A stretch of 64,000 nucleotides of DNA from DASSUW01 sp963835525. GTDB taxonomy: Bacteria; Actinomycetota; Thermoleophilia; Solirubrobacterales; Solirubrobacteraceae. Shown here in pieces: positions 16,764-24,895 of this stretch. Both the position numbers and the translations under genes were made by a program. How positions within the stretch are numbered: position 1 is the stretch's first letter; each line of letters opens with the position of its first letter. The notes beneath the pieces were generated by a model. It ran no database searches. It was not told the DNA's origin and saw only the letters and a list, made by a program, of their open reading frames with translations. The stretch is taken from assembly GCA_963835525.1 (NCBI GenBank), contig CAWIFM010000003.1, positions 558,001 through 622,000 of the forward strand, read 5' to 3'.

Positions 16764-18392
16764 CTACATCATCCCGCCCATGTCGGGCATGCCGCCGCCA
16801 CCGCCGTGGCCGTTCTCCTCCGGCACCTCGGCGACGATCGCCTCGGTGGTGAGGATGTTCTTGGCGATCGACGCGGCGTTCTGGAGCGCCGAGCGCGTGA
16901 CCATGGCCGGGTCGATGACGCCGGCCTGCACGAGGTCGACGATCTCGCCGGTCGCGGCGTTGAGGCCGTGGCCGGCCGCGGCCTTGCGGACGTCGTTGAC
17001 GACGACCGAGCCCTCGTAGCCGGCGTTCTCCGCGATCTGGCGGGTCGGCTCCTCGAGCGCCCGGTGCACGATGCGCGCGCCGGTCTTCTCGTCGTCGATG
17101 GCGATCAGGTCGGTGTCGATCGCGTCCTGCGCCTCGAGCAGCGCCACGCCGCCGCCCGGCACGATGCCCTCCTCGAGGGCCGCGCGGGTGGCCTGCAGCG
17201 CGTCCTCGACGCGGTGCTTCTTCTCCTTCATCTCCGTCTCGGTGGCCGCGCCGACCTTCACGACGGCGACGCCGCCGGAGAGCTTGGCGAGGCGCTCCTG
17301 GAGCTTCTCGCGATCGAAGTCGGAGTCGGTGTTCTCGATCTCCGTCTTGATCTGGTTGATGCGGCCCTTGATGCCGTCGGCCTCACCGGCGCCGTCGACG
17401 ATCGTGGTGGTGTCCTTCGCCACGACCACGCGGCGGGCGCGCCCGAGCTGCGAGAGCTGCGTGTTCTCGAGCTTGAGGCCCATCTCCTCGGTGATGACCT
17501 CGCCGCCGGAGAGGATCGCGATGTCCTCGAGCATGCGCTTGCGGCGGTCGCCGAAGCCCGGGGCCTTCACGGAGACGCCGGTGAAGGTGCCGCGCAGCTT
17601 GTTCACGACGAGCGTCGCGAGGGCCTCGCCCTCGACGTCCTCGGCGATGATCAGCAGCGGGCGGCCGGACTGGATGACCTGCTCGAGCACCGGGAGCAGG
17701 TCCCGGACCGAGCCGATCTTCTGGTTGGCGATGAGGATGTACGGATCCTCGAGGACCGCTTCCATGCGCTCCTGGTCGGTGACCATGTACGGCGAGATGT
17801 AGCCCTTGTCGAACTGCATGCCCTCGGTGAACTCGAGGTCCATGCCGAAGGTCTGGCCCTCCTCGACGTTGACCACGCCGTCCTTGCCGACCTTCTCGAT
17901 GGCGTCGGCGATCACGTCGCCGATCTCCTCGTCGCCGGCCGAGATCGTCGCCACGCGGGCGATCTGATCCTTGCCGGAGATCTCCTTGGCCTGGGACTTG
18001 ATGAACTCGACGACCTGGTCGACGGCGATCTCGATGCCGCGCTTGAGGCCGAGCGGGTTCGCGCCGGCGGCGACGTTCTTGAGGCCCTGGCGAACGATCG
18101 CCTGAGCGAGCACGGTCGCCGTGGTGGTGCCGTCGCCCGCGACGTCGTTGGTCGCCGTGGCGACCTCGCGCACGAGCTGGGCGCCCTGGTTCTGGAAGAC
18201 GTCCTTGACCTCGATCTCACGAGCGATGGTCACGCCGTCGTTCGTGATGGTCGGGGCGCCGAACTTCTTGTCGAGGACGACGTAGCGGCCGCGCGGGCCG
18301 AGGGTCACCTTGACGGCGTTGGCGACGGCGTCGACGCCGGCCTCCAGCGACTGGCGGGCTTCCGCCTCGTACTTGATTTCCTTGTGAGCCAT
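16764..18392 (-). CDS. groEL: Chaperonin GroEL (60 kDa)
   Basis: 542 residues. The N-terminus MAHKEIKYEAEARQSLEAGVDAVANAVKVTLGPRGR, the ATP motif GDGTTTATVLAQAIV, the signature region ALQATRAALEEGIVPGGGVALL and the C-terminal GGGGMPDMGGMM tail are all typical. It forms the 14-mer folding chamber with GroES. It lies 20 bp after groES in the same operon. The Gly/Met tail identifies the housekeeping-type chaperonin rather than the His-rich actinobacterial GroEL1. Confidence 0.98.
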   Translation of the reverse strand: MAHKEIKYEAEARQSLEAGVDAVANAVKVTLGPRGRYVVLDKKFGAPTITNDGVTIAREIEVKDVFQNQGAQLVREVATATNDVAGDGTTTATVLAQAIVRQGLKNVAAGANPLGLKRGIEIAVDQVVEFIKSQAKEISGKDQIARVATISAGDEEIGDVIADAIEKVGKDGVVNVEEGQTFGMDLEFTEGMQFDKGYISPYMVTDQERMEAVLEDPYILIANQKIGSVRDLLPVLEQVIQSGRPLLIIAEDVEGEALATLVVNKLRGTFTGVSVKAPGFGDRRKRMLEDIAILSGGEVITEEMGLKLENTQLSQLGRARRVVVAKDTTTIVDGAGEADGIKGRINQIKTEIENTDSDFDREKLQERLAKLSGGVAVVKVGAATETEMKEKKHRVEDALQATRAALEEGIVPGGGVALLEAQDAIDTDLIAIDDEKTGARIVHRALEEPTRQIAENAGYEGSVVVNDVRKAAAGHGLNAATGEIVDLVQAGVIDPAMVTRSALQNAASIAKNILTTEAIVAEVPEENGHGGGGGMPDMGGMM

Positions 18393-18412
18393 AAGTGTCT
18401 TGGTCTCGCTTC

Positions 18413-18703
18413 CTAGGACTGGACCTTGGCCAGCACGTCGGACTCGCGGAGGACGAGCAGGTCGTCGCCGTCCACCTTGATCTCCGTGCCGCCGTACTTG
18501 GAGTAGAGGACCTCGTCGCCCTCGGCGACGTCGAGCGGGATCCGCTTGCCGTCGTCGTCGAGCTTGCCGTCGCCGACAGCGAGGACCTTGCCCTTCTGGG
18601 GCTTCTCCTTGGCGGTGTCCGGAAGGACGATGCCGGATGCGGTCGTCTCGTCCTCCTCGACCGCCTTGACGATCAGCCGATCGCCGAGGGGCTTGAGCTT
18701 CAT
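18413..18703 (-). CDS. groES: Co-chaperonin GroES (10 kDa)
   Basis: 96 residues. Visible parts are MKLKPLGDRLIVKAVEEDETTASGIVLPDTAKEKPQKGKVLAVG, the mobile-loop segment and the C-terminal EGDEVLYSKYGGTEIKVDGDDLLVL. It caps the GroEL ring. The ATG at 18703 is preceded by a strong GGAGGT ribosome site. Transcription starts from a promoter flanked by two CIRCE operators. Confidence 0.98.
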   Translation of the reverse strand: MKLKPLGDRLIVKAVEEDETTASGIVLPDTAKEKPQKGKVLAVGDGKLDDDGKRIPLDVAEGDEVLYSKYGGTEIKVDGDDLLVLRESDVLAKVQS

Positions 18704-18733
18704 CTGAGTGACCTCCACTAAGATCTTTGGACC

Positions 18734-18758
18734 TGGCACTCTAGCGTAGAGAGTGCCA
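18734..18758. promoter_or_regulatory. CIRCE operator, promoter-proximal copy
   Basis: TGGCACTC-N9-GAGTGCCA contains the CIRCE core GCACTC-N9-GAGTGC bound by HrcA. It lies downstream of the -10, over the transcription start region, 31 bp before groES. Confidence 0.93.
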
Positions 18759-18768
18759 ACGGGCGATG

Positions 18769-18796
18769 ATTCTAGGACGCCGAAGCCCGAAGTCAA
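18769..18796 (-). promoter_or_regulatory. groES-groEL promoter
   Basis: On the minus strand TTGACT (18791-18796) and TAGAAT (18769-18774) are separated by 16 bp. This near-consensus housekeeping promoter lies between the two CIRCE operators. Confidence 0.8.
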
Positions 18797-18803
18797 GGCA
18801 TTC

Positions 18804-18830
18804 TTGGCACTCTCGTAACAGGAGTGCCAA
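18804..18830. promoter_or_regulatory. CIRCE operator, upstream copy
   Basis: TTGGCACTC-N9-GAGTGCCAA is a perfect 9-bp dyad just upstream of the -35. With the other copy it brackets the promoter; centre-to-centre distance is about 71 bp, close to seven helical turns. Confidence 0.93.
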
Positions 18831-18899
18831 TCAGCAGACGTCCAGATTGCGCGCGAAGTGCTCCAGCCTGCGGCCCGCGGTGCCGACATTTCAGCCACG

Positions 18900-19469
18900 A
18901 TGCGCACCCTCGGACTCCGCACCCATGCCCTGCTGGCCGTTGCCGCCGCAGCCGGCGTGATCGCCGCCCTCGCCCGGCCCTGGTACGCCGCGGCGCCGCC
19001 CACAGCGACCGCCGGCGACGGCGTCGGCTCGATCCAGGGCCCCGTCGACAGTCTGGCCTCCGGCATGGAGCGCTGGATCAGTCAGAGCGCCGGCACGGCC
19101 GGCTGGGACGCGCTCGGCGTCTGGGGCACCGTGATCGCCGCGCTGGCGGGCGTGACCGCCCTCGGCGCCCTCGGCTGCCTGGTGCCCGCGCTCCAGGGAC
19201 TCTCGCGCGAGCTGCTCCGCTACAGCGCCTTCGCCTGCGCCGCCATCGTGGTGTGGAAGCTCGTCGACACGCCAGGGCCCAACGCGGCGCTCGAGCTGCG
19301 GTTCGGCGCCTTCGTGGCCGCCGCCGCGGCGCTGATCGCCTTCAGCTCAGGCTCGGCCGTGGCCTCGACGCCGCTGCGCCACCGGCGCACGGCGCCCGCC
19401 GGGTACTCGCCGCCGCCCGCACCGCCGCGCTACGAGGCGGCCGGCTCCGCGCCGCCGCCCGGCGCCTGA
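18900..19469 (+). CDS. Small integral membrane protein of unknown function
   Basis: 189 residues from ATG 18900. Four hydrophobic segments are visible at about 9-27 (ALLAVAAAAGVIAALARPWYAA), 73-98, 104-122 and 136-153, followed by a Pro/Arg-rich cytoplasmic tail. I recognise no family. It diverges from groES across the CIRCE region, so its promoter probably overlaps those operators and might be HrcA-influenced. No ribosome site is evident. Confidence 0.65.
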   Translation: MRTLGLRTHALLAVAAAAGVIAALARPWYAAAPPTATAGDGVGSIQGPVDSLASGMERWISQSAGTAGWDALGVWGTVIAALAGVTALGALGCLVPALQGLSRELLRYSAFACAAIVVWKLVDTPGPNAALELRFGAFVAAAAALIAFSSGSAVASTPLRHRRTAPAGYSPPPAPPRYEAAGSAPPPGA

Positions 19470-19497
19470 CCGCGGCACGGCGCCGCATTCGCTATGG

Positions 19498-20172
19498 ATG
19501 CGGCTCGTGACCGAGCTGCGCCTGCTCCGCCATGGTGAGACCGCCGGCTACGAGGGTGACCTCGGGCTGTCGGACCGCGGCGCCGAGCAGGCGCGCGAGG
19601 CGGCGGCCGCCCTGGCGGCGGAGGCGCACGGCGCCGTGCGCGTGCTGCACGCGCCGAGCGTCCGCGCCCGCCTGACCGCCGAGGTGCTCGCCGAGCAGCT
19701 CGGCACGAACGCCCGCCCCGATGAGGGCTTCGCGAACTTCGCGGTGGCCGCCGGCGGCGAGGTGCGCGAGCAGGCCGAGGTGTTCGGCGAGTACGCGGGC
19801 GAGCGCCGGCCGCTCGAGGAGCTGCCCGGCTGGCTGGCGGACCTCGCGCGCTTCCGCCACGTCCACGTCTCCGGCGGCGATCCGATCGCGTTCTGGATGA
19901 CCACGCCGCTGCTCGGCTTCGAGCCGCCGGCCGTCGCCGTACGCCGCTACTGGCGGGCGATCGCCGCGGTGGCCGACGAGAAGCTCACCGTCGTCGCCGC
20001 CCACTCCGGCCCGATGCGCGCGCTCGTCGCCCACGCCTTCGCGCGGGACCTGGGCGAGCCGGACAACCTCGAGGCGGTCGCCATCCACCTGGAGGACCGG
20101 GCGCGCGTGACGTTCCGCGGGCAGACGACCGAGATCGCCGTCCCCGAGCTCGACGAACCGGACTGGGGCTAG
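19498..20172 (+). CDS. Histidine phosphatase family protein
   Basis: 224 residues from ATG 19498; GTG 19507 (VTELRLLRHGE) is an equally good start, 8 bases after TATGGA. The catalytic motif LLRHGET supplies the phospho-His. The second His is in VVAAHSGPMRALVAH, and HAPSVRARLTAEVLAEQL matches the arginine-containing helix. It is a phosphoglycerate-mutase-like phosphatase such as the CobC or broad-specificity types. Its stop is shared with the convergent ASCH gene (CTAG). Confidence 0.87.
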   Translation: MRLVTELRLLRHGETAGYEGDLGLSDRGAEQAREAAAALAAEAHGAVRVLHAPSVRARLTAEVLAEQLGTNARPDEGFANFAVAAGGEVREQAEVFGEYAGERRPLEELPGWLADLARFRHVHVSGGDPIAFWMTTPLLGFEPPAVAVRRYWRAIAAVADEKLTVVAAHSGPMRALVAHAFARDLGEPDNLEAVAIHLEDRARVTFRGQTTEIAVPELDEPDWG

Positions 20173-20567
20173 TTTTGCGCGCCGCCGACGCCGCGCAGCC
20201 GGTCCTGGAAGTCCGGCGGGTTCTCGACGATCTGGGAGAAGCGCACGACCGTGACCGTGTCCTCGAGCCCGACCTCGCGGCCGTAGATCTGCTCGAGGAA
20301 GTGCACCATCTCCTCGGTGCGGCGGAACTCGGGGTTGTCGTGCTCGATGTCGCGCGGTGAGAGGTCCTTGACGCGCTTGACCTCGACGTTGTCGATCACG
20401 GCCTGGAAGAGCTTCTCCCGCGGCGAGTACTGGTAGCCGACCGTGACCAGCACGACCTGGTTCTTCCGGTACTTGTGCCGCTTGTCGCCCAGCCGGATCG
20501 TCGCGGTCTTGCGGCCGCGCTTCATCTGGTCGGCGAAGACGGTTGAGTAGAAGTTAAGGACCTGCAC
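20169..20567 (-). CDS. Stand-alone ASCH-domain protein
   Basis: 132 residues from GTG 20567. The whole chain is one ASCH-type PUA-like fold: MQVLNFYSTVFADQMKRGRKTATIRLGDKRHKY, then VVLVTVGYQYSPREKLFQAVIDNVEVKRVKDL and the conserved DIEHDNPEFRRTEEMVHFLEQIY. The RKTATIR segment is the expected ligand-contact loop. Actinobacterial homologues are conserved but uncharacterised; RNA or nucleotide binding is inferred. The -10 TAGTCT (20576-20581) lies 8 bases before the GTG. Confidence 0.85.
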   Translation of the reverse strand: MQVLNFYSTVFADQMKRGRKTATIRLGDKRHKYRKNQVVLVTVGYQYSPREKLFQAVIDNVEVKRVKDLSPRDIEHDNPEFRRTEEMVHFLEQIYGREVGLEDTVTVVRFSQIVENPPDFQDRLRGVGGAQN

Positions 20568-20578
20568 GGAGCGGCAGA

Positions 20579-21004
20579 CTAGCGACCGGGGGTCGACTTG
20601 GACAGCGCCCGTTCGATCAGCGCCCGCTCGCCGGGGTAGCTGAGGGTGCTGACGGCCTCGGCGAGCGGGATCCAGCGCGCCTCCTCGACCTCGTGGTCAT
20701 GGTCCTCGGTCGACCCGGAGACGTAGTCGAACAGGTAGAAATGGACCGTTTTGTAGACCCGGCGGCCGCCGCGCCGGTACCAGTAGTTGACGTCGCCGAG
20801 CGGCTCGCGCACGGTGGCCGTGACCCCGGTCTCCTCGCGCACCTCGCGCGCCGCCGTGTCCTCCGGACGCTCGCCGGGGTTGGCGCCGCCCTTGGGCAGT
20901 CCGGTCACGCGCCGCTTGCCGATCGGCGTGATGACGAGGACCTCGTCGCCGCGGACGACGACGCCGCCGTACGAGGTCTCCTTCAGCGGGCGCTCAGTAG
21001 ACAT
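20579..21004 (-). CDS. NUDIX hydrolase
   Basis: 141 residues. The complete Nudix box GX5EX7REUXEEXGU is visible as GGANPGERPEDTAAREVREETG. Such enzymes cleave nucleoside diphosphate derivatives; the short form resembles MutT/Ap4A-type members, and substrate cannot be set. The start lies 11 bp inside the end of the Crp-type regulator gene, so the two form an operon. Confidence 0.92.
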   Translation of the reverse strand: MSTERPLKETSYGGVVVRGDEVLVITPIGKRRVTGLPKGGANPGERPEDTAAREVREETGVTATVREPLGDVNYWYRRGGRRVYKTVHFYLFDYVSGSTEDHDHEVEEARWIPLAEAVSTLSYPGERALIERALSKSTPGR

Positions 21005-21689
21005 AGCCCTGCAGCGCCGCCGGGTCGTGCACGGTCAGCCGCCCGCGCCCCTGGCTGATCACGCCGGCGCGCTCGAGCACGGCGAGGAAGCGGCTGGCCG
21101 ACTCGCGCGAGGAGCCGGCGAGCTTGGCCAGGTCGGCCTGCGTCGCGACCACCGCGACGTCGTGGTCGGCCGCGCCCTCGGAGCGCGCCTGGTCGACGAG
21201 CTGGGCGAGCACCGCGGCCACGCGGCTCTGCACGGTCTGGAACGACTGCCGCGCGAGGCGCTCGTTCGCGGCCCGCAGCCGGCGGCCGAGCGAGATGACC
21301 ATCTTCACCGCCATGTCGGGGTGCTCGCGCAGCATCCGGCGCATGTCGGGGCCGAGGATCCCGAGGACCTCGAGGGCGTCGGACGCCTCGACGGTCGCCG
21401 ACCGTCGCTCGTCGTCGAACATCGCGAGCTCGCCGAAGATGTCGCCGGGCCCGAAGGTGGCGAGCGTGATCTGGCGGCCGTCCGGGTGCTCGCGGATGGC
21501 GCGCGCGTGCCCGGTGTGGACGACGTAGCACGTGTCCGAGTCGTCGCCCTCGCGGAACACGACCTCGCCCGCGCCGAAGCGCCGCGGCACCGAGACGTCG
21601 GCGACGCGGCGCAGATCCTCGTCCGCGAGCTCGTCGAAGACCGGCACGCGGGCCAGCAACGCGGCCGTCTCGTCAGCGCTCGCGGGCAT
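20994..21689 (-). CDS. Crp/Fnr-family transcription regulator
   Basis: 231 residues. An N-terminal cyclic-nucleotide-binding barrel (about 15-130) has FGAGEVVFREGDDSDTCYVV and the phosphate-binding-cassette-like GDIFGELAMFDDERRSATVEA, which includes E and R at the cAMP positions. A long helix (about 130-165) leads to a Crp-type HTH (TQADLAKLAGSSRESASRFLAVLERAGVI). No Fnr-type cysteines are present, so cAMP or cGMP sensing is more likely. The -10 TATCCT (21700-21705) lies 10 bases before the ATG. Confidence 0.92.
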   Translation of the reverse strand: MPASADETAALLARVPVFDELADEDLRRVADVSVPRRFGAGEVVFREGDDSDTCYVVHTGHARAIREHPDGRQITLATFGPGDIFGELAMFDDERRSATVEASDALEVLGILGPDMRRMLREHPDMAVKMVISLGRRLRAANERLARQSFQTVQSRVAAVLAQLVDQARSEGAADHDVAVVATQADLAKLAGSSRESASRFLAVLERAGVISQGRGRLTVHDPAALQGYVY

Positions 21690-21707
21690 CGTCGCCCGCA
21701 GGATACG

Positions 21708-22826
21708 TCAGGCCATGTCGAGGGCGCGCTCGCGCCGGCGGCGGACCACCGTGCGCCGGCCGAGCCACGCAAGCAGCCAGATCAGCGCTATGGGCAGCAG
21801 CACGGCCGCGGCGATGACGAGGATCCCGGCGCCGACCTCGAGCACCCGCACGGCGTCGTCGAAGGCGTCGCTCGGCGTCCAGGCGCCCGCGTCGTCGTCG
21901 CTGCCCGCTCGCGGCACGAGCTGGACCGTCACGTTGGCGAAGTTGGCCTCGTTGTTGACGCGGCTCAGCGAGCGGCGGGCGCGGGCGATCTCGCGCGAGA
22001 CGATCTCGAGCCTTGCGCGGATGCTCTCGGTCTCGTTGACGGTCACGGCGTTGGCGAGCTGCTCGAGCAGGCTCTTGCGCTCGGCGCGCGCGTCGGCCAG
22101 GCGCTCGCGCGCGGACACCACGTTGGCGGTGATGTCGACCGAGCGGCGCTGCAGCTCGCGCACGCGGCCGAGCCGCGAGATCCGCTGGATCGCCTGCTCC
22201 ATCCGATCGCTGGGGACGCGCAGGTCGAGCGAGCCGCCTTCGTTGCTGGAGACGGACGACGACTGGACGAAGCCGCCGAGGTTGGCCGCGACGTCGCCGA
22301 TCTGGGTGGCCACCGGGTCGATCTCGCGCCGCGGGGTGGCGAGGGTGAGCGAGGCCGAGCGCTGCTCGGCGCGGATGTCGCGCCGGTCGGAGCTCGGGTC
22401 GCCGCCGCCGGTGCGGGCGGAGTCCCGCAGGACCGGCGCTTCGGCCTCGCCGCCGCCCGCCGCGTCGCTCGACGGCGCCTCCTCGGTGGCGATCGAGCCG
22501 GACGAGCCGGACGAGGCGCCATCGTCGCTGTCGTCGCCGCTGGGGCTGACCGACACCAGTGCGATCACCAGCACCACGCACGCCGCGAGCCCGAGCGCCG
22601 GCGAGACGTTGCGCAGCCACACGCGGAACTGCTTCTCGCGCGGGCGGGATGGAAAGCGGGCCTCGACGCGGCGGTCGAGGTGGGTCGCCCAGGCCGGGGT
22701 GGGCTCCGGGCGGTCGTCGCGCAGCAGCAGGGCCAGGTCGGCCAGCTCGGCGTGCTCGGGCGCCACATAGCGGCCCGCGAGCGCGTTGTCGACGGCCTCG
22801 AGCTCGAGGGTCTCAGGACTGGTCAT
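21708..22826 (-). CDS. DUF4349 membrane protein, probable anti-sigma factor
   Basis: 372 residues. A cytoplasmic N-terminus (1-77) is followed by a transmembrane helix at about 78-93, then an acidic Ser/Gly linker. The extracytoplasmic DUF4349 region (about 140-320) includes VAANLGGFVQSSSV and a long heptad coiled coil (SVDITANVVSARERLADARAERK). A second transmembrane segment lies at about 333-357 with a basic tail. The gene follows and overlaps an ECF sigma gene by 14 bp. The topology and context suggest that the N-terminus holds the sigma factor and the coiled coil senses envelope state. Confidence 0.78.
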   Translation of the reverse strand: MTSPETLELEAVDNALAGRYVAPEHAELADLALLLRDDRPEPTPAWATHLDRRVEARFPSRPREKQFRVWLRNVSPALGLAACVVLVIALVSVSPSGDDSDDGASSGSSGSIATEEAPSSDAAGGGEAEAPVLRDSARTGGGDPSSDRRDIRAEQRSASLTLATPRREIDPVATQIGDVAANLGGFVQSSSVSSNEGGSLDLRVPSDRMEQAIQRISRLGRVRELQRRSVDITANVVSARERLADARAERKSLLEQLANAVTVNETESIRARLEIVSREIARARRSLSRVNNEANFANVTVQLVPRAGSDDDAGAWTPSDAFDDAVRVLEVGAGILVIAAAVLLPIALIWLLAWLGRRTVVRRRRERALDMA

Positions 22827-23331
22827 CGAGGATCTCCCGGAGCTGGGTCAGCGCGCGGTGCAGGCGCGTCCCGGCGTTCGTGACGCTCACGCCGAGCACG
22901 TCGGCGATCTCCGCGTTGTCGAGGCCGGCGTGGAACTTGAGCGCGATCAGCTCGCGATCGCGGGCGGGCAGGGAAGTCAGGGCGGTGCGGACGGCGGCGC
23001 GGCGAAGCGTGCGCTCGAGCTCCTCGTCAGGGGAGGGCGAGACGGCTTCCGGCTCGCTCACGAGGGGGGCGCTGCGCTTGCCGCGCCGCAGCTCGTCGAG
23101 CGCCGCGTAGCGGGCGATGCCGAACAGCCAGGCGCGCTCGCTGCCGCGCCGCGAGTCGAAGCTCTTGCGCTTGCGGAAGGCGCGCTCGAAGGCGAGCGCG
23201 GTCACGTCCTCGGCCGCGCCGCGGTCGTGCAGCAGGGTGGCGACGTACGCGAACACGTCGTCCCGCGCGGCCCGGTAGAGCGCGTCGAAGTCGAGCGCGC
23301 TGCGAGCCGGTGCCGCTTCGGGAAGGGTCAT
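22813..23331 (-). CDS. ECF-type RNA polymerase sigma factor
   Basis: 172 residues from ATG 23331. Region 2 is DFDALYRAARDDVFAYVATLLHDRGAAEDVTALAFERAFRKRKSF through ERAWLFGIARYAALDELRR. Region 4 is RTALTSLPARDRELIALKFHAGLDNAEIADVLGVSVTNAGTRLHRALTQLR. Its partner is probably the overlapping DUF4349 protein. An upstream in-frame ATG at 23376 exists but would add 15 residues with no family match. Confidence 0.92.
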   Translation of the reverse strand: MTLPEAAPARSALDFDALYRAARDDVFAYVATLLHDRGAAEDVTALAFERAFRKRKSFDSRRGSERAWLFGIARYAALDELRRGKRSAPLVSEPEAVSPSPDEELERTLRRAAVRTALTSLPARDRELIALKFHAGLDNAEIADVLGVSVTNAGTRLHRALTQLREILDDQS

Positions 23332-23383
23332 CGCGGGGTTCACGCCCGTACTACGACGCTGCGCGCACTTCATCACGGCGCCA

Positions 23384-23401
23384 CCGCACCCGGAGGTGCG
23401 G
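23384..23401 (-). terminator. Hairpin after the glycerophosphodiesterase gene
   Basis: CCGCACC pairs with GGTGCGG around CGGA, 6 bp after the glycerophosphodiesterase stop on the minus strand and upstream of the sigma gene. There is no T tract. Confidence 0.4.
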
Positions 23402-23406
23402 AGCGC

Positions 23407-24108
23407 TCAGAAAAGGCGCGGATCGTTCGTGATCACGCCGGTCACGCCCATCGCCTCGAGCGACCGGATGCGCGCCGCGTCGTCGACCGTCCACACGTAG
23501 AGCTCGCCGCCGGCGCCGGCGATCGCCTGCACCAGGGCGGGGGAGACGAGCCGCCAGTGGGCCATGATCGCGTCACAACGCCCGGCGTCGAGGTGACCGC
23601 GGGCGATCGCGGGCAGCCGTCGGCGGATGCGGGTGACCATGGCGTAGGCGGGCAGCATCAACAGCCGCGACTGGGTGTAGTCCCGTCGCGCGCGCGGGAC
23701 CGACCATCCCAAACGCAGGCTCGGCTCAAGCGCTCGCAGCGCGACGAGACTGCGCATGAACGTGCTCGATATGAGCGCGCGCTCGATCAACCCGTGGGCG
23801 CGCAGGGCGTCCACGACGCGCGCCTCGTAACCCGGGAGCTTGAGGTCGACGTCGAGATCGACGCCGGTGGCCGCGAGGTGGGTGAGCCCTTCGTCGAGCG
23901 TCATCGCCGACGCGAGGTCGTGGTCGTAGTCGTGCGAGAGCAGCAGTCGGCTGCCCTGGCGGTCGTCGATGTCCTCGGGCAGGACGTCGAACTCGATCAT
24001 GTCCACGCCCGCGGCCAGCGCCGCGTCGAACGACGCCGCGGTGTTGCCGGGCGCGATGTGGTCGGCCCCCTTGTGGCCGACGCGTCTCAGTGCTGACAGC
24101 TCGGACAC
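23407..24108 (-). CDS. Glycerophosphodiester phosphodiesterase
   Basis: 233 residues from GTG 24108, overlapping the end of the upstream glycosylase gene by 22 bp. The GDPD barrel shows RVGHKGADHIAPGNTAASFDAALAAGVDMIEFDVL. H11 and the E/D pair of the metal site (E39, D41) are visible, with LLLSHDYD as the second catalytic His. It ends with the typical VWTVDDAARIRSLEAMGVTGVITNDP. It hydrolyses deacylated phospholipids to glycerol-3-phosphate. No signal peptide is seen, so it is probably cytoplasmic. Confidence 0.92.
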   Translation of the reverse strand: MSELSALRRVGHKGADHIAPGNTAASFDAALAAGVDMIEFDVLPEDIDDRQGSRLLLSHDYDHDLASAMTLDEGLTHLAATGVDLDVDLKLPGYEARVVDALRAHGLIERALISSTFMRSLVALRALEPSLRLGWSVPRARRDYTQSRLLMLPAYAMVTRIRRRLPAIARGHLDAGRCDAIMAHWRLVSPALVQAIAGAGGELYVWTVDDAARIRSLEAMGVTGVITNDPRLF

Positions 24109-24857
24109 CAGAACGTGGGTCGGTTGGAGTCGCCCTGCCCGCGGCCACGGATCAGCGCGGGCGGGCCGCAGCGAGGGCACGGCCGCCCGGCGGCGTTGTA
24201 GACCCGGCGCCAGCGGTCCTGGATCCCGTCGGCCGCCGACGCCTGCATGCGCGGCCGGGTCTCGCGCACGATCGCCAGCGCCTCCTCGTCGCTCACCTCC
24301 CGGACCGGCCGCCACGGGTCGACGCCCGCCGCGAAGCACCCCTCGCTCTTCCACAGGTTGCCGATGCCGGCGATCGTCCGCTGGTCGAGCAGGGCGTCGC
24401 CGATCCCGCGCGTCGGGTCCTCGTGGCGCAGCCGGCGCAGGAACTCGGCTTCGTCGAGCTCGGGCGCCAGGATGTCGGGCCCGAGCGCGGCCAGCCGCTG
24501 GTCGAAGCGGGTGCGCGACTCGGTCATCAGCTCCAGCACGGGGCCGCGGAGCTGGATGACGTCCTGCCCGTCGTGACGCATCACGAGCCAGGCGGACGAC
24601 GGCGCGGGGCCTTCCGGCCTCACCCTCCAGGAACCCGTCATGCGTAGATGCGAGTGGATCACCAGGTCGCCCTCGAAGCGGATGAAGAGGTGCTTGCCGC
24701 GGGCGTCCACCGAGCGCACGGCACGCCCGCCCAACCGCTCCGGCCAGCGGTCGCGGCCGAAGCGCGGGTGCGGCGTCGCGATCTCGTCCGGCACATGCCC
24801 TTCGAGCACCGGCCGGATCCGGCTTGCCGTGTAGTGGATGGTGTCGCCTTCCGGCAT
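24087..24857 (-). CDS. Fpg/Nei-family DNA glycosylase
   Basis: 256 residues. Catalytic P2-E3 follows the initiator Met (MPEGDTIHYTASRIRP), K55 is in DARGKHLFIRF, the helix-two-turns-helix is around LLDQRTIAGIGNLWKSE, and a C-terminal zinc finger is formed by CPRC and CPSC. The MPEGDT start is typical of the actinobacterial Nei2/Nei group of bifunctional glycosylase/AP-lyases for oxidised pyrimidines. The -10 TACCCT (24864-24869) lies 6 bases before the ATG, indicating a leaderless message. Confidence 0.93.
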   Translation of the reverse strand: MPEGDTIHYTASRIRPVLEGHVPDEIATPHPRFGRDRWPERLGGRAVRSVDARGKHLFIRFEGDLVIHSHLRMTGSWRVRPEGPAPSSAWLVMRHDGQDVIQLRGPVLELMTESRTRFDQRLAALGPDILAPELDEAEFLRRLRHEDPTRGIGDALLDQRTIAGIGNLWKSEGCFAAGVDPWRPVREVSDEEALAIVRETRPRMQASAADGIQDRWRRVYNAAGRPCPRCGPPALIRGRGQGDSNRPTFWCPSCQH

Positions 24858-24895
24858 GGCTTCAGGGTAAGGGGAGTCCGCCGATCACATGGAGG

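Noticed and set aside
24061..24080. Further GGCCCCC stretches (also near 37590) as extra REP copies
   Set aside because: They lack the mirrored GGGGGCC half and the TAA/TTA edges, and lie in coding sequence with normal codon patterns.
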